This document shows positions 27,179-37,794 of a stretch of 64,000 bases of DNA, one piece after another. The position numbers and the translations under genes are program-made. How positions within the stretch are numbered: the first letter of the stretch is position 1; each line of letters begins with the position of its first letter. The stretch covers positions 1 to 64,000 of the forward strand of contig NZ_PJIQ01000007.1 of the NCBI RefSeq assembly GCF_002929745.1, written 5' to 3'. Source of the stretch: Arthrobacter sp. B1805 (GTDB taxonomy: Bacteria; Actinomycetota; Actinomycetes; Actinomycetales; Micrococcaceae). The notes under the pieces were generated by a model. The model worked only from the letters and a program-made list of their open reading frames with translations. It did not search any database and was not told the origin of the DNA.

Positions 27179-28045
27179 GTGCTGGACGAGCACCTGCAGC
27201 AATGGAGCGCGATCCAGACCGTCAGGGCAGCCGGACTGACGGTCGAGGAGGTGCGCAGGGCATATCTCGAGTGTTCGGGTGATTCCGACGAGCTCGGTGT
27301 CTACGGCTACCTCTGTGGACTGGTGATGCTCCCCCTGGAACGGCGCAACCTGCTCGCACACACCATCAACGGGCTGCTGGACAGTTCCGGGTCACTGGTC
27401 GACGGCGCGCACTACAGCGACGAGCGTGCGACACTCGACTCCGGGTACGACGACTACCTCCGGCGCCTGGTCCTGTCGCCTGACGGGTACGACTTCACGG
27501 CTCCCCCGGCAGGAGACCACAGCACCAGCACCCAGCAGGGTGCTCCCCATGACGAGGGGCGCGGGAAGACCTCCGCCCTGGAGGATGCCGAGTTCCGGCG
27601 GTGCCATGCCCTGTACGAGACAGGGCTGCTCGAGTCAGGGGCGGAAGAGCGGTTCGACCGCATCACGCGGGACGCCCGGGAACACTTCGGCGTTAGCTCG
27701 TCATCCATAGCCCTGATCACGGCGCACGCGCAGGTCATCAAATCCGTCGTAGGCCCGATCGGCCAGGATCTGCCACGGGATCTCGCACTGTGCGCGCGGA
27801 CCATCGAGCGGGACCGCACGCTCGTCATCCCCGATGCCGGTAGCGACCCGGCGTGGAGGGATCATCCCCTCGTCGCGGACGGACCCGAGGTGCGCTTCTA
27901 CGCCGGACATCCCGTGTCGACCGCGGAGGGTTGGCGGATCGGGAGCCTCTGCATCATCGATGACCGTCCACGCCGTTTCACGGAGGAGGACGAGGTGCAC
28001 CTGAGGCGCTTCGCCGCTCAGGTGCAACTCGAGCTCTGGGCCTGA
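27179..28045 (+). CDS. GAF-domain protein
   Basis: A 288-residue soluble protein. Residues 1-95 form a helical region of unknown type (WSAIQTVRAAGLTVEEVRRAYLE...), followed by a charged linker, and residues about 135-288 are a GAF domain (EERFDRITRDAREHFGVSSSSIALI, then VRFYAGHPVSTAEGWRIGSLCIID). GAF domains bind small ligands or act in redox and light sensing; no output domain such as HTH, kinase, GGDEF or ANTAR follows. The strong AGGAGAGG site upstream of the GTG at 27179 fixes the start. It may work as a free sensor with a partner elsewhere. Confidence 0.82.
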   Translation: MLDEHLQQWSAIQTVRAAGLTVEEVRRAYLECSGDSDELGVYGYLCGLVMLPLERRNLLAHTINGLLDSSGSLVDGAHYSDERATLDSGYDDYLRRLVLSPDGYDFTAPPAGDHSTSTQQGAPHDEGRGKTSALEDAEFRRCHALYETGLLESGAEERFDRITRDAREHFGVSSSSIALITAHAQVIKSVVGPIGQDLPRDLALCARTIERDRTLVIPDAGSDPAWRDHPLVADGPEVRFYAGHPVSTAEGWRIGSLCIIDDRPRRFTEEDEVHLRRFAAQVQLELWA

Positions 28046-28160
28046 TCGATCGACCAAGCGATAAGGTTGCTTAGTTTTCTTTTGCCCGTGTTGTCGCTAC
28101 TGTTTCAGTGACACCGGGGTCTAGCCACAGGCCATGGTTCTGACAAGCACAGGAATGGCA

Positions 28161-28790
28161 ATGACAGAACTCATGCATACCGCCAACACCGATTCATCCA
28201 TGACAGCCGCAACCGTCTCGCGCAGCAACGTCGTCTCATTCGCTCGGCCCGCCCACCAGACGCCCGCCGATTCCCGGACCACCGGGCTCCAGTCCGACAC
28301 GCACAGGGGCGAAGACCACCTGTCGACGGAGGACCTCACTACCGCGTCGACACGCCAGCTCCGCATCATGGCCAACCAGGTCTACCGGATGCTCGATACG
28401 GATTACCCGCCGCCCGGCGCCGTCGAGCGCTACCAGAGCGTCGTCGACGAACTCGGTTACCGAGCGCGCCAGGCGATGGAACGGGGCCCGGTTGCTCCGC
28501 CACGCGAGACCTTCCGGGACAACCTGCTGTACCGCCGATTCGAACTGTTCGTCGATGGCCGACTCGCCGCATACCTGAAGTACTCCATGAACGGTGGGCA
28601 GGTGAACCTCCTCGACGGCGTCGAACAGACGGGGTTCCGTGATCAGGGCTTCGATACGACCCTCATGCGCCATGTCATGCTCAACGTCCACAAGAGGCGA
28701 CTGAACGTAGCGCCCCAGTGCCCCATGGCCTTCTCCTTCCTGGCCGACCACCCCGAGTTCCGGCTGCTGGCGACCCGCTCGAGGGCCTAG
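28161..28790 (+). CDS. GNAT-like (PF14542-type) protein with disordered N terminus
   Basis: A 209-residue protein. The first 70 residues are polar and look disordered. The middle (about 70-120) is a helical segment seen next to actinobacterial N-acetyltransferase-like domains (RQLRIMANQVYRMLDTDYPPPGAVERYQ). The C-terminal 90 residues (RRFELFVDGRLAAYLKYSMNGGQVNLLDG...AFSFLADHPEFRLL) match the small GCN5-related fold of PF14542, which is also encoded at 31232. Whether it is an active acetyltransferase is unknown. The ATG at 28161 is preceded by AGGA at the right distance; ATGs at 28134 and 28155 are alternatives. Confidence 0.7.
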   Translation: MTELMHTANTDSSMTAATVSRSNVVSFARPAHQTPADSRTTGLQSDTHRGEDHLSTEDLTTASTRQLRIMANQVYRMLDTDYPPPGAVERYQSVVDELGYRARQAMERGPVAPPRETFRDNLLYRRFELFVDGRLAAYLKYSMNGGQVNLLDGVEQTGFRDQGFDTTLMRHVMLNVHKRRLNVAPQCPMAFSFLADHPEFRLLATRSRA

Positions 28791-28984
28791 CGACGGACGT
28801 CCTGCGGCCGTTCCAGGTACCTCCGCCCATATCAGCGAGGCGAGCCGCAACCGCAGGAATGCCTGGGCGAGGATGAGCACTGCCGGTACACGGGAACAAC
28901 ACCGCCCTGACCGCGCGACCTCTGGGGCGGCCCCTCCGACTCGTGTCGCGTGCAGTTCGGTGGGGGCATAAACGGCAGGGGGAC

Positions 28985-29007
28985 GTGGTTGTCGGGTGCA
29001 CAACCAC
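28985..29007. promoter_or_regulatory. Inverted repeat just upstream of the luciferase-like gene
   Basis: GTGGTTGT (28985-28992) and ACAACCAC (29000-29007) are perfect 8-bp arms with a 7-nt centre. The right arm ends 13 bp before the GTG start, directly next to the GGGAAG ribosome-binding site. It could be an operator or an RNA hairpin affecting translation. Confidence 0.45.
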
Positions 29008-29020
29008 ACAGGGAAGAGAA

Positions 29021-30076
29021 GTGATCAGCGTGGACATCGGAATCTTCGGGGTCGGCGACATCGTGCCGGATCCGACCACGGGTGAAACCCCCAGCGAGAC
29101 CGAACGCATCCTCGGGCTGGGACGCATCGCCAAACATGCCGAGGACATCGGGATGGATGTGTTCGCCATCGGGGAGCACCACAATCCGCCCTTCATCTCC
29201 AGTTCGGACAGCACGCTCCTGGCGTACGTCGCGGGGATGACGACGGACATCACGCTCTCCACCTCGACGACGCTGATCACCACGAACGATCCGGTGAAGA
29301 TCGCCGAGGACTTCGCGACCCTGCAGCACATCGCCGGTCCGAGGGTCGACATCATGCTCGGGCGGGGCAACACGGCCGAGGTGTATCCCTGGTTCGGCAA
29401 GGACATCCGCCAGGGCATCCCGCTGGCCGTCGAGAACTACGCACTGCTCCGTCGCCTGTGGCGGGAGGAGAAGGTGACGTGGAGCGGGCAGTTCCGCACG
29501 CCGCTGCTCGAGTTCACCGCGATGCCCCGGCCCCTGGATGGCATTCCGCCCTTCGTGTGGCATGGATCCATCCGCAGCCCCGAGATCGCCGAGCAGGCCG
29601 CCCACTATGCAGACGGCTTCTTCGTGAACAACCTCTTCATGCCGGTGTCCTATTTCAAGGAGTACGTCGACTTCTACCGCCGACGCTTCTCGGAGAACGG
29701 TCACGGCCGGCCCGAGGATGCGATCGTCGGAGCAGGTGGGGCGATCTTCGTCAGGCCGACATCACAGGCCGCCTTCAAGGAATTCTCTCCCTACTACTAC
29801 TCGCACCCGGTCATGTCGAGCGCCGGCAGACTCGAGACGGCGGCCCGGACGACGGGCCTGGCCGTGGGCAGCCCGCAGGAGGTCATCGACCACATCATGA
29901 CGTTCCGGGACTCGTTCGGTCCTTATCAGCGGCAGCTGTTCGGGATCGACTTCGGCGGAGTGCCCGAGCGGATCGTGCACGAGCAGCTCGATCTGATCGG
30001 CTCTGCCGTCCTGCCGACCCTGAGGCGTGAACTGGAGAGCCCCGTCGCCGACGCGCTGGCCGACCCCGTCCTGTGA
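29021..30076 (+). CDS. LLM-class flavin-dependent oxidoreductase
   Basis: A 351-residue bacterial-luciferase-like monooxygenase with the TIM-barrel fold, using reduced flavin supplied by a separate reductase. Marks are IGEHHNPPF, ISTTLITTNDPVKIAEDFATLQHIAGPRVDIMLGRGN, and GSIRSPEIAEQAAHYADGFFVNN. The sequence, including YPWFGKDIRQG, looks like the CE1758 subfamily known from Corynebacterium, from memory. The substrate is not known. The GTG at 29021 lies four bases after GGGAAG; a second GTG at 29030 is possible. The gene stands alone in its transcript between two gaps. Confidence 0.87.
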   Translation: MISVDIGIFGVGDIVPDPTTGETPSETERILGLGRIAKHAEDIGMDVFAIGEHHNPPFISSSDSTLLAYVAGMTTDITLSTSTTLITTNDPVKIAEDFATLQHIAGPRVDIMLGRGNTAEVYPWFGKDIRQGIPLAVENYALLRRLWREEKVTWSGQFRTPLLEFTAMPRPLDGIPPFVWHGSIRSPEIAEQAAHYADGFFVNNLFMPVSYFKEYVDFYRRRFSENGHGRPEDAIVGAGGAIFVRPTSQAAFKEFSPYYYSHPVMSSAGRLETAARTTGLAVGSPQEVIDHIMTFRDSFGPYQRQLFGIDFGGVPERIVHEQLDLIGSAVLPTLRRELESPVADALADPVL

Positions 30077-30126
30077 CGCTTCCCCAAGGGGTCGCGCCAT
30101 CGAATTCGAGTTGTGAGGCGGCGCCC

Positions 30127-30139
30127 CCTACGGCGTAGG
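30127..30139. promoter_or_regulatory. CCTAC-N3-GTAGG palindrome before the pirin operon
   Basis: CCTACGGCGTAGG, a perfect 5-bp-arm palindrome with a 3-bp centre, lies 85 bp before the pirin start. The same element, with a different centre, occurs upstream of the quinone oxidoreductase at 33118 and less perfectly at 33139, which suggests a shared repressor or activator. Confidence 0.6.
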
Positions 30140-30223
30140 AGGATAGCGCCGCTGCACATAGGATGACACTGGAGCGTCGCCAGACATACCTGCCAGAGAC
30201 CGAGCCCTGCTGAGGACCACACG

Positions 30224-31219
30224 ATGAGCAACCTCGAAGCACCACGTCCGATCACTGCTCCGGCCGCGGAGCCTTCGCTCCCTCCTCGTCAGGGCGCCGA
30301 TGTCATGGAGCCGCGGGACGTCCCGCTGGGTGGACCCCGAGCGATGAGTGTCCGACGCACACTCCCCCAACGACACCGATCCCTGATCGGAGCCTGGTGC
30401 TTCCTGGACCACTACGGCCCGGCACGCGTGAGCGATACCGGAGGGATGAAGGTGCCGCCGCACCCTCACACCGGGCTGCAGACCGTCAGCTGGCTGTTCT
30501 CCGGTGAGATCGAGCACCGCGACAGCGCTGGGACGCATGCGGTGATCAGGCCGGGTCACCTCAACCTGATGACCGCCGGGTCGGGCGTGTCGCACTCCGA
30601 GGTCTCCACCCCGGACACGGACCTCCTGCACGGAGTGCAGCTCTGGGTCGCGCTGCCCGAGCACAGGCGGACGATCGACAGGCGCTTCGACCACTTCGCC
30701 CCGGCCCCGGTCGAGGCTGAAGGGTATCGCCTGACCGTGTTCCTCGGAAGCGTCGGCGGGGTGTCGTCGCCGGTCCCTACCCACACTCCGCTCGTCGGGG
30801 CCGAAGTGCTCGTTCGTCCGTCGGGTGCGGCGACGATCCCGCTCGACAGAGACTTCGAGCACGGCTTCCTCGTCGATACCGGCGCGGTATCGCTCGACGA
30901 CCAACCGGTCCCGCCTGACTCCCTTGCCTACCTCCCCGTGGGACGGGCATCGGTGACCCTGAGGAACACCTCGGACACCCCCGCCCGGCTGATCCTCATC
31001 GGGGGTACGCCCTTCGGGGAGGAGATCGTCATGTGGTGGAACTTCGTCGGCCGTTCCCACGAGGAGATCGTCGAGTACAGGGCGCGGTGGCAGGACGAGA
31101 TTTCGCCCGGCTCCGGCAGCCGGCACCCTTCGTTCGGTCTCCCCGATGATGACCCGCTCGAACCCCTGCCGGCCCCGGAGCTTCCGACCGTGCGCATCAG
31201 ACCCCGTAGAAACCGATGA
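30224..31219 (+). CDS. Pirin-family protein
   Basis: A 331-residue bicupin of the pirin family. The N-terminal cupin has the metal ligands His80 and His82 (VPPHPHTGLQTV) and His124 and Glu126 (SGVSHSE), all conserved. The C-terminal cupin (about 190-300) is the pirin_C domain. Bacterial pirins bind iron and some act as quercetin dioxygenases or modulate enzymes; the role here is unknown. It begins an operon with a GNAT protein (12 bp on) and an AhpD-like protein. The CCTAC-N3-GTAGG site upstream suggests inducible control. The 65-residue N-terminal extension beyond the family norm is polar. Confidence 0.9.
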   Translation: MSNLEAPRPITAPAAEPSLPPRQGADVMEPRDVPLGGPRAMSVRRTLPQRHRSLIGAWCFLDHYGPARVSDTGGMKVPPHPHTGLQTVSWLFSGEIEHRDSAGTHAVIRPGHLNLMTAGSGVSHSEVSTPDTDLLHGVQLWVALPEHRRTIDRRFDHFAPAPVEAEGYRLTVFLGSVGGVSSPVPTHTPLVGAEVLVRPSGAATIPLDRDFEHGFLVDTGAVSLDDQPVPPDSLAYLPVGRASVTLRNTSDTPARLILIGGTPFGEEIVMWWNFVGRSHEEIVEYRARWQDEISPGSGSRHPSFGLPDDDPLEPLPAPELPTVRIRPRRNR

Positions 31220-31231
31220 ACAGGACGCTCC

Positions 31232-31603
31232 ATGACTCCCGATGAAACGTTGCCGCAGGAAAGCGGCATCTCCACTATCGCCCTCCGGCATGCCCCCGAA
31301 CTGCATCGGTACGAGCTGGTCGATGGTGACCGCATTGCCGGTTTCACCACCTACCGCGCGCGGCCGCGGCAGAACCAGAGGGTCTTCGTCCATACCGAGG
31401 TGCACGACGACTATGCAGGACAGGGACTGGCCCCGCTGCTCGCCCGCTTCGCCCTGGACGACGTCGTCGCCCAGGGCCACCGCATCGTGGCGATCTGCCC
31501 CTTCATCGCGGCGTACCTCCGGCGCCACCCGGAATACCGGGACCACGTCGACGCGCCGGACGCCAGGCCCGCGTCGGAGCCGGCCGGGACAGCACAGCCA
31601 TGA
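31232..31603 (+). CDS. Small GNAT-type acetyltransferase (PF14542-like)
   Basis: A 123-residue protein with the minimal GCN5-related fold: ELVDGDRIAGFTTY strand pair, VFVHTEVHDDYAGQGLAPLLARFALDDV as the acetyl-CoA loop (here QGLA rather than the longer Q/RxxGxG/A), and the C-terminal IVAICPFIAAYLRRHPEYRDHV. Proteins of this kind (human NATD1, E. coli YidJ-like) are of unknown substrate. It lies between pirin and the AhpD gene, 12 bp after the former and overlapping the latter by four bases (ATGA), so it is in the same operon. Confidence 0.85.
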   Translation: MTPDETLPQESGISTIALRHAPELHRYELVDGDRIAGFTTYRARPRQNQRVFVHTEVHDDYAGQGLAPLLARFALDDVVAQGHRIVAICPFIAAYLRRHPEYRDHVDAPDARPASEPAGTAQP

Positions 31604-32118
31604 GTGTCGACGGCGACCGCGAGCACAACCACGTGTTCCTCGACAAGGAGGACCCCGCAGTCTTCCGGGCACTCAACGCAGTCGCGCTCAAGGCTCGCGA
31701 AGCGGCGATCGGCGCGGGAATCACCTCCGAGCTCATCGAGCTGATCAACCTGAGGGTCTCGCAGCTGAACGGCTGTGCCTTCTGCCTTCGACGACACACC
31801 ATCCTCGCGGTGGAGCTCGGGGTGGACCCCGACCGCCTGTCCGTCCTGGCCGCATGGCAGGACACCGATCTGTTCACGCCGAAGGAACGTGCCGCCCTGC
31901 TCGTCGCGGAGACCGTCGCGGACCTGCCACCGGCAGGCGCGCGGGACCACAATCTGGAAACCGCCCGCCAGGAGCTCACGGAGGGGGAGTTCTCCGCCAT
32001 CGCATGGATCGCCATCACGATCGGCGCCTTCAACCGGGTCTCGATCATCAGCCGGCATCCGGTCCTCAAGGATCAGCACGACGGCGGAGCACGCCTCGCC
32101 GCCGAGCGTGTTTCCTGA
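31600..32118 (+). CDS. AhpD-like alkylhydroperoxidase/carboxymuconolactone decarboxylase family protein
   Basis: A 172-residue all-helical protein of the CMD/AhpD family. The active-site helix has Cys59-x2-Cys62 and His66 (QLNGCAFCLRRHT), the arrangement of peroxidase-type members in which the two cysteines reduce hydroperoxides and the histidine assists. It therefore fits oxidative-stress defence better than a lactone decarboxylase role. The start overlaps the upstream stop as ATGA. It is third in the pirin operon and converges with the quinone oxidoreductase gene at a gap of 6 bp. Confidence 0.87.
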   Translation: MSVDGDREHNHVFLDKEDPAVFRALNAVALKAREAAIGAGITSELIELINLRVSQLNGCAFCLRRHTILAVELGVDPDRLSVLAAWQDTDLFTPKERAALLVAETVADLPPAGARDHNLETARQELTEGEFSAIAWIAITIGAFNRVSIISRHPVLKDQHDGGARLAAERVS

Positions 32119-32124
32119 TGCCCG

Positions 32125-33048
32125 CTAGGGCCTGATGCGCAGGACGCGCTTTCCGAAGCCGTGACGCGTGGCGACCTCCCTGTACGCGTCGGCCACTCGC
32201 TCGAGCGGGTAAACAGCACCGACCGGTATGTCGAGGGCTCCCGAAGCCGCCAACTCGGCGAGTTCTCCCCAGATGGCCGGGGAGTCCGCCTGCTCCTGGG
32301 CGTCGGAGTGCACGCCGTACCGCTGCACTCCGGCGCCGTCGGCCGTGGTGTTGATGCGGTTGGGTGGAACGCCCAGCGCGATCGCGAGGGCGACGTTGCC
32401 CCTGCCGAAGGTATCGATGAACGCATCGACGCCGTGCGGTGCCATCCGCTCCAACTCCGCGCGGAGCCCCTGCCCGTACTGCACGGGGATGATGCCACGG
32501 TCCTCGAGCGCTGCCGCATTGGCACTGCTCGCAGTACCGATCACCGTGGCTCCGGACAGGCGGGCCAGTTGCGCGGCGATGATGCCGACTCCCCCGGCAG
32601 CACCGGACACCACGACGGTCTCGCCCGGTTGCGGCTTGACGGCGGCCACGGACGCCCACGCCGTCGCCCCCGCTCCGGCGACCGAGGCGGCCGCTTCCCA
32701 CGAGAGCGTCGCGGGCTTGTGTGCGAGAGCTCCACTGCTGACGACGACATACTCGGCCTGGGCAGCCCGAGGTGAGAACCCGAGGACCTCGTCACCCACA
32801 GCGAAGGCGCTCCCTGTTCCGCCCACTTCCACGACGTGCCCGGAGAAGTCATTGCCCTGGCCCTCGGGGAAGTGCGCCGGCCAGATCTGGGCGAAGACTC
32901 CCTCGCGGATGCCGATCTCACCCGGATTGAGAGCTGCCGCCATCACCTGGACAAGGACCTCGCCGTCCGCGGGCACGGGCATCGGGACGTCGACGACCTG
33001 CAGCACGTCCGGTCCGCCGTAGGTCGAGAATCTGACTGCCTTGGGCAT
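32125..33048 (-). CDS. NADPH:quinone-type oxidoreductase (zinc-free MDR family)
   Basis: A 307-residue medium-chain reductase of the quinone oxidoreductase group. It opens with MPKAVRFSTYGGPDVLQVVDVP, lacks the zinc-binding cysteines of alcohol dehydrogenases, and has the NADPH site VVSGAAGGVGIIAAQLARLSGA. Members reduce quinones or alpha,beta-unsaturated carbonyls at the expense of NADPH. Its stop lies 6 bp from the AhpD stop (convergent). Two copies of the CCTAC-N3-GTAGG element, 21 bp apart, lie 70-103 bp upstream of its start, the same element as before the pirin operon. A stress role is likely, by inference. Confidence 0.88.
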   Translation of the reverse strand: MPKAVRFSTYGGPDVLQVVDVPMPVPADGEVLVQVMAAALNPGEIGIREGVFAQIWPAHFPEGQGNDFSGHVVEVGGTGSAFAVGDEVLGFSPRAAQAEYVVVSSGALAHKPATLSWEAAASVAGAGATAWASVAAVKPQPGETVVVSGAAGGVGIIAAQLARLSGATVIGTASSANAAALEDRGIIPVQYGQGLRAELERMAPHGVDAFIDTFGRGNVALAIALGVPPNRINTTADGAGVQRYGVHSDAQEQADSPAIWGELAELAASGALDIPVGAVYPLERVADAYREVATRHGFGKRVLRIRP

Positions 33049-33117
33049 GAGCCGCCTCCTGGTAGGCCGCTGACAGGGTCTTCAGGCGGCAATGGGATGA
33101 TGATGCAGACCCTACCG

Positions 33118-33151
33118 CCTACAGCGTAGGTTGCCACGCCTACGCTGTATG
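33118..33151. promoter_or_regulatory. Double CCTAC-N3-GTAGG operator before the quinone oxidoreductase
   Basis: CCTACAGCGTAGG (33118-33130) is a perfect palindrome, and CCTACGCTGTATG (33139-33151) is an imperfect second copy starting 21 bp later, exactly two helical turns. This spacing is typical of two dimers binding the same DNA face. The adjacent leftward gene and the DUF2087 gene end on either side of this region. Confidence 0.6.
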
Positions 33152-33164
33152 TTACGAAGAAGGT

Positions 33165-33628
33165 TCAGGAGGACTCCGTCACCCGGCGGTATCCGGTGCC
33201 GTCGGGGTAGCGCTCCACGTACCCGTGGTCCACGAGAGCCCGCCGGAGGGTGGGGATATCGCGTGTCACGGTCGCGAGCAGCCGGTTGATCTCCGGTTCG
33301 CTCAGCTCCTCGTCCGGCGGCAGGAGGCGTTCCGCAAGGTGCTCGAGGATGTCGGCGCGATCCTGCCCCGTCCGCGGCAGGCCATCGATCATGCCCTCCC
33401 GGAAAAAGCGGTCGACGCCCCTCGGCGTTCCGGGGGATGCGGCCGCGAGCACTTCCTTAAACAGGTGCTCGTCCACCGTGGCGTCCTGCCGGAGCAGCCC
33501 CGCATCGACGAGTCGCTGCAGTTCCTTCGGTGTCGCGTCGAGCGGCTCCCCGAGCACAGCCCGCGCGTAGAGCTGCCGGGCGCGCCCGCCGGCGAGGGTC
33601 GACAGGATCTTCTGCCAGGACGGCGTGG

Positions 33629-33632
<4 letters not shown>
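33165..33632 (-). CDS. DUF2087-domain protein
   Basis: A 155-residue protein. The C-terminal 70 residues (RADILEHLAERLLPPDEELSEPEINRLLATVTRDIPTLRRALVDHGYVERYPDG) are a DUF2087 winged-helix-like domain, often joined to transcription-factor domains. The N-terminal half also contains a helix-turn-helix-like stretch (DATPKELQRLVDAGLLRQD). It may be a DNA-binding regulator; target unknown. It starts at the ATG at 33632 with a GGAGAGG site upstream, overlapping the inositol-phosphatase stop as ATGA. It is last in the ligA-IMPase-DUF2087 series. Confidence 0.78.
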
Positions 33633-36852
<3,220 letters not shown>

Positions 36853-37794
36853 CTAGGCCCCGTCTGCACTGTCGCCGCCGCTGGTGCGGCCAGGCGCCGC
36901 TTCCCGCGCCCTCGGCGCCTCGGTCCGGACCGGCATGAGGGGTTCGATGGCGGAGACTACTCCGGGATCGGCGATGTCGGGCGGCACGTCGCGCAGGTGA
37001 AAGCTGGGGGTAGTCGTCACCTGATTGCCGTCCAGGGGATGACCGGGTTCTGCAGCACCGGACCGTGCGGAGGCCACTTCGCCGACCGCGAGGGACGGTT
37101 CGGCTTCGAGCTCAGGATCCATGGCGCCGAGGCTGCCTGGATCTGCGACAGGCTCGGCCGAGTGAACGTTAAGGCCGGCACGAGACGTGCTCCCGGCACC
37201 TGCAGCACTCCCGGCACTCCCGGTGCTCCCGGTGCCTCGAGTGCCGCTCGTGCTCGATACTTCGACGTCTGCAGCCTCCGCAGCCGGCCCTACTGCGCCG
37301 ACAGTCTGATCGTGAAGCGATGCGCCGACCGGTCCGGGCGCTCCGGTAATCGATCCCGCGCGCACGGCGCCGCCGGTGAGGGGCAGGGTCGGGGGGCGCC
37401 CCGCCGCAGGCTCACAGGTGAGGGTGAAGGAGGAGAAGCTGCCGTCACCCAGGATGTGCTCCGCCCAGGTGGTGACGCGCTCCCCTGAGTAGGTGCTTGA
37501 CCCCGAATCGTGCATAGCCGTGAGTGTCACGTGTCCCCGCAAAATGACGTGCAGGCCGCTCGCGGCGGCCACGATGGCAAACGGCGGCGTTTCGGCAAGG
37601 CCTGCCCCGGATCCGCCGCTCACCAATGGCAGCAGCGTCGCGATCTCGGCGTCGTCCATGGCCGCCCATACGGACTGGATCGTGGCCCCGGAAGTGCCCG
37701 GCGGCAGCGCTGCGATCAGGCGCGCGCGGAAGAGCACAGTCCAGTCACCGGGCGTGTACACGTAGCTCGGAACGGGCGCTGGGGCTGTCGTCAC
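36853..37794 (-). CDS. Uncharacterised protein coupled to the PP2C phosphatase
   Basis: A 313-residue protein I cannot assign. The N-terminal 140 residues look like a compact domain (YVYTPGDWTVLFRARLIAALPPGTSGATIQSVWAAMDDAEIATLLPLV ... ILGDGSFSSFTLTCEPA). The rest is low-complexity, rich in Gly, Ser, Thr, Ala and Pro, ending without a membrane segment. There is no signal peptide. The GTG at 37794 overlaps the PP2C stop as GTGA, so the two are co-translated; this makes a partnership with the phosphatase likely, for instance as a substrate or regulator. The long repetitive tail gives it a weak G+C third-position pattern but the N-terminal half is clearly coding. Confidence 0.75.
   Translation of the reverse strand: MTTAPAPVPSYVYTPGDWTVLFRARLIAALPPGTSGATIQSVWAAMDDAEIATLLPLVSGGSGAGLAETPPFAIVAAASGLHVILRGHVTLTAMHDSGSSTYSGERVTTWAEHILGDGSFSSFTLTCEPAAGRPPTLPLTGGAVRAGSITGAPGPVGASLHDQTVGAVGPAAEAADVEVSSTSGTRGTGSTGSAGSAAGAGSTSRAGLNVHSAEPVADPGSLGAMDPELEAEPSLAVGEVASARSGAAEPGHPLDGNQVTTTPSFHLRDVPPDIADPGVVSAIEPLMPVRTEAPRAREAAPGRTSGGDSADGA

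Noticed and set aside
28057..28079. ATAAGGTTGCTTAGTTTT before the GNAT-like gene resembles an iron box.
   Set aside because: Only the left half fits the consensus; the centre and right half do not.
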